A model generated the notes under the pieces. It was given only the letters and a program-made list of their open reading frames with translations. It was not told the DNA's origin and made no database searches. Of a stretch of 64,000 nucleotides of DNA, positions 61,748 through 64,000 are shown piece by piece. The translations under genes were made by a program, and so were the position numbers. Where the stretch lies: contig OZ255841.1 in assembly GCA_965277835.1 (NCBI GenBank), positions 496,001 to 560,000 of the forward strand, read 5' to 3'. This DNA comes from Arcticimaribacter sp965277835 (GTDB lineage: Bacteria; Bacteroidota; Bacteroidia; Flavobacteriales; Flavobacteriaceae). The stretch's first letter is position 1, and each line of letters opens with the position of its first letter.

Positions 61748-62395
61748 ATGAAAGCAAATTGTTTTTATTTAATGTCTCTTTTTCTATGTATAACGTCAAT
61801 GATGTTTGCACAGAAAGAAAAAGATTTACCTAGATCAACAATTATTATCCCTCCAAAACAGGTAGTAGTAATAAATTACCCTTTATTGAAAGGCTATACC
61901 ATTAAATTATGGAATGAATCGAATTTCGATGTGGAGGTGTCTGCGCGCAACCAAGAAACAGACTCTATATACAAGTCAATTAGCGTAGCAAAAAATAAGC
62001 AGACTCGTTTTAATATTGACCACGATCAGTATCTTCAATTAGAAAACCGTTTTTTTGCATCGCTCAAAATTGAATATATTATTTTTAAAGGACCGCCAGG
62101 AAAAGGAAACAAAACAACCTCAGCCCGAACAGCAGGTTTTTATCTAGTTAATACTACAAGGCAAACGCTACCCATTCATATTCCTGGAATAATGAGCCCT
62201 AGGCTTTCCCCTTTCACTAACACTGGGGTAGAACTACCTCTTGGTCAAAAAATATTTTTGAAAACGCCACAAGAAAATTTACTTATACTAACCGTTACGG
62301 ATACCATACAAAAAGGGGCACGTATTGATGTAGCAGATTTAATTGATGCAGCGTTGAATAGAGAGGATGACGAGGAAAAGGAGTTAGAAAATTGA
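61748..62395 (+). CDS. Secreted protein of unknown function
   Basis: A 215-residue precursor with a clear signal peptide (MKANCFYLMSLFLCITSMMFAQ). The mature part appears beta-rich, with repeated amphipathic strands such as VVVINYPLLKGYTIKLWN, IEYIIFKGPPG and GQKIFLKTPQENLLILTVTD, and a highly acidic C-terminus (REDDEEKELEN). I recognise no family and propose no function. It stands alone: the preceding gene is divergent, and the right-edge protein gene converges on it with 12 bases between the ends. A palindrome (61716-61735) lies just upstream. Confidence 0.7.
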   Translation: MKANCFYLMSLFLCITSMMFAQKEKDLPRSTIIIPPKQVVVINYPLLKGYTIKLWNESNFDVEVSARNQETDSIYKSISVAKNKQTRFNIDHDQYLQLENRFFASLKIEYIIFKGPPGKGNKTTSARTAGFYLVNTTRQTLPIHIPGIMSPRLSPFTNTGVELPLGQKIFLKTPQENLLILTVTDTIQKGARIDVADLIDAALNREDDEEKELEN

Positions 62396-62407
62396 TTTAT
62401 CAATAAG

Positions 62408-64000
62408 TTATTTTTGAAACCTTTCATTTATATAACCAAGCATTTCATCACCTTCTAGTTTATTTGTTGCAGGATTTGTTCGAATATAAAATTCTTTTCC
62501 TCCATAGAAACAAGGTTTTTGCGATGGTTCACAATCAATTCTTAAAATTGATTTATTATTAGATATATTATAAATATTAGGTTTAATTAACTGGTAAAAT
62601 TCTGCTCCAATTACTGATCTTAAAAAGTTATTAAACCCTAGAAGATATTTATCCTTTGATTCAAAAAAATCATCTTCAATCCCTGTAATTTTACCACTAT
62701 CAGCAACACCAATTAAAAGTGTTCCTCCATCTGAGTTCAAAAAGGCGACGATATTTTTGAGAGCTGACTTTTTAATATCTTTATTTTTAGATAAAGTACG
62801 AATGTCTTTCGTGAAAGTTTGTTTAAATTCAATCCTTTTATTTTCACCTTCTCTAATTAAAGCAAGAATTTCATCCGTTGAGTTTATTTTTTCTAATTTC
62901 CCGAAAACAGAATCAAACTGTTTAAGTAAATTATTTGCTCCCCCAGAGTTTAGACTTAATTCATCTTGTAAATTATTTACCTTTTCTTGAAGTTCAGACA
63001 ACTTAATATTAGCATCTATGAGAAGTTTTTGTTCTTTAATTGAAGGTATAGGAAAGATACTATTCTCAATACTATTCTTATTAATATGCGAGGTGAATAA
63101 GCCAGGTCGTAAAGACTCTAGAATTAGTTTACCTAATTTAGACTGATAAAACAATGCAAGATACTCTGACAATACTAGCTTAGAATCTAAAACTATTTGA
63201 AAAATATTTTGATGTTTAATAGTAACACTCTCTAGTTTACATACAATTTTAGTGCCGCCTCTTAAAATATAAATTGAGTTTTCTATATCCTTGAAATTAT
63301 CAGAATTTATACTTATTGCCACTTCAGATAACTTGAATTGTTTATACTTTTTATATTGGGTTTTAAGTATATTTATTTGCTTTTCAGTTTTTGCATTTTG
63401 AAAAGTTGAAAAAGAATTTCTTTCTCGCCATTCTCCATTTGTGATACTTTCACTTTTATTCTCTTTGAAATTAGTTGTTATTTGAGAGTTATTATTATTA
63501 TAAATTTCTGCAATAAAAAGATTCTTTGTTTTATTTCTCTGTATTCCCAACAGAATTGGAGTGAAACGTATTCTTGGAAGGTAAAGTTTTTCAGGGGCAT
63601 TAATTATCAAATTACAATTAAACCCTTTTTCAGAAAGCATATTTAAGTACCTTTTCCCTTGCTCAGAATAATATATTGACGGTTCAACAGTTGCAAAAAG
63701 GAATCCATTTCTATTAATTGTCTCTAGTATTCTTACCAATAAATTCCAATTTCTTCTAACTCTTTTTTCTTTATCTAATAAAAATGGTTCTATTCTACCA
63801 CCAAAAAAAATATCCCCAAAAACTAAGTCAAATTTATTTTCTGGGATTTTAGTAGGAATTTCTGAATATTCTTGATTGAATTGAATTAAGCTACTATCTA
63901 AACTTTTCAAATCAGAAAGGTTAAAGAATGCTTTTCTTTTTAAGTACAATTTTTCAGAAAAACGAATAAGAAAACTGCTAACACTTATTTGACCTTTATT
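62408..64000 (-). CDS. Methyltransferase-like/HsdS-like/AlbA_2 (Schlafen) fusion, N-terminus outside window
   Basis: The frame is open to the right edge, so this is the C-terminal part (at least 530 residues) of a larger protein; the TTG at 63949 is not the true start. Numbering from that TTG: residues 35-150 look like the catalytic half of an N6-adenine methyltransferase, but motif IV reads FGDIFFGG where N/D-P-P-F/Y is needed. Residues 200-335 resemble one HsdS half: FKLSEVAISIN, then IFPIPSIKEQKLLIDANI and a coiled coil LSELQEKVNNLQDEL. Residues 365-510 are an AlbA_2/Schlafen-type domain with NKRIEFKQTF, VAFLNSDGGTLLIGVADSGK and EFYIRTNPATNKL. Related AlbA_2 proteins occur beside type I restriction loci. 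Neighbouring defence genes, if any, lie outside the window. Confidence 0.75.
   Translation of the reverse strand, partial: NKGQISVSSFLIRFSEKLYLKRKAFFNLSDLKSLDSSLIQFNQEYSEIPTKIPENKFDLVFGDIFFGGRIEPFLLDKEKRVRRNWNLLVRILETINRNGFLFATVEPSIYYSEQGKRYLNMLSEKGFNCNLIINAPEKLYLPRIRFTPILLGIQRNKTKNLFIAEIYNNNNSQITTNFKENKSESITNGEWRERNSFSTFQNAKTEKQINILKTQYKKYKQFKLSEVAISINSDNFKDIENSIYILRGGTKIVCKLESVTIKHQNIFQIVLDSKLVLSEYLALFYQSKLGKLILESLRPGLFTSHINKNSIENSIFPIPSIKEQKLLIDANIKLSELQEKVNNLQDELSLNSGGANNLLKQFDSVFGKLEKINSTDEILALIREGENKRIEFKQTFTKDIRTLSKNKDIKKSALKNIVAFLNSDGGTLLIGVADSGKITGIEDDFFESKDKYLLGFNNFLRSVIGAEFYQLIKPNIYNISNNKSILRIDCEPSQKPCFYGGKEFYIRTNPATNKLEGDEMLGYINERFQK

Overview
The window reads as a chromosomal segment of a marine-type flavobacterium (Bacteroidota, probably class Flavobacteriia). 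The DNA is visibly AT-rich. Several gene starts are preceded by the Bacteroidota -7 promoter element TAnnTTTG rather than an E. coli-like -10 box. Shine-Dalgarno sequences are weak or absent, and several genes begin with TTG. Signature blocks include ftsK-lolA-lptF/G-ribB, GT9 plus DUF4254, holA next to an HSDR_N-type small protein, and many secreted or lipoprotein precursors. No plasmid, phage, IS element, rRNA operon or CRISPR array was seen. No gene-free stretch exceeds 300 bases; the longest (24028-24303) holds a tRNA-Ser(UGA) with its promoter and terminator.

Layout. 1-7.8 kb: a clipped NTF2-like exported protein, an FMN reductase and a DoxX-like protein, then a minus-strand exported module (unknown secreted protein, vanadium-dependent haloperoxidase, outer-membrane barrel), then DUF2911, amidohydrolase and YbjQ genes. 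7.8-14.4 kb: methyltransferase/DinB pair, SUI1-family factor, ung, a Smr-less mutS2 with a DCC oxidoreductase, GT9 and DUF4254. 14.6-24 kb: DASS and MFS transporters, an exported aspartoacylase-like hydrolase, two tandem YHYH lipoproteins, and a sulfatase fused behind an extra N-terminal secreted domain. 24-30.7 kb: tRNA-Ser, TSUP exporter, then ribB (with a degenerate GTP cyclohydrolase II half), lptF/G, lolA and ftsK in one minus-strand run. 30.9-38.5 kb: katG, nhaC, two near-identical DoxX genes flanking another small membrane protein, a DAACS symporter and aroC. 38.6-46.8 kb: TlpA-like lipoprotein, rhomboid protease, LpxL-type acyltransferase, glmM, di-haem cytochrome c peroxidase, ACP phosphodiesterase, gamma-glutamyltransferase and a TM2 protein. 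47-61.6 kb: uvrA, an M1-peptidase-like protein without catalytic residues fused to a barrel, a fused 2-oxoacid dehydrogenase E1, holA, HSDR_N protein, GT2, OmpA lipoprotein, a YciO/Sua5 protein and a PcrA/UvrD helicase. 61.7-64 kb: an unknown secreted protein and the C-terminal part of a large protein that runs off the right edge.

How the genes work together. Much of the window is housekeeping: DNA repair (ung, uvrA, mutS2, pcrA), replication and segregation (holA, ftsK), envelope building (lptF/G, lolA, lpxL-type, glmM, ompA), shikimate and riboflavin synthesis, and redox defence (katG, cytochrome c peroxidase, TlpA). The accessory parts are the haloperoxidase module, the YHYH-sulfatase locus, and the right-edge protein. 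That last protein joins a methyltransferase-like segment with an altered motif IV, a type I specificity (HsdS-like) segment and a Schlafen/AlbA_2 domain. It is the best candidate here for an undescribed defence-related system, but its N-terminus and partners lie outside the window.
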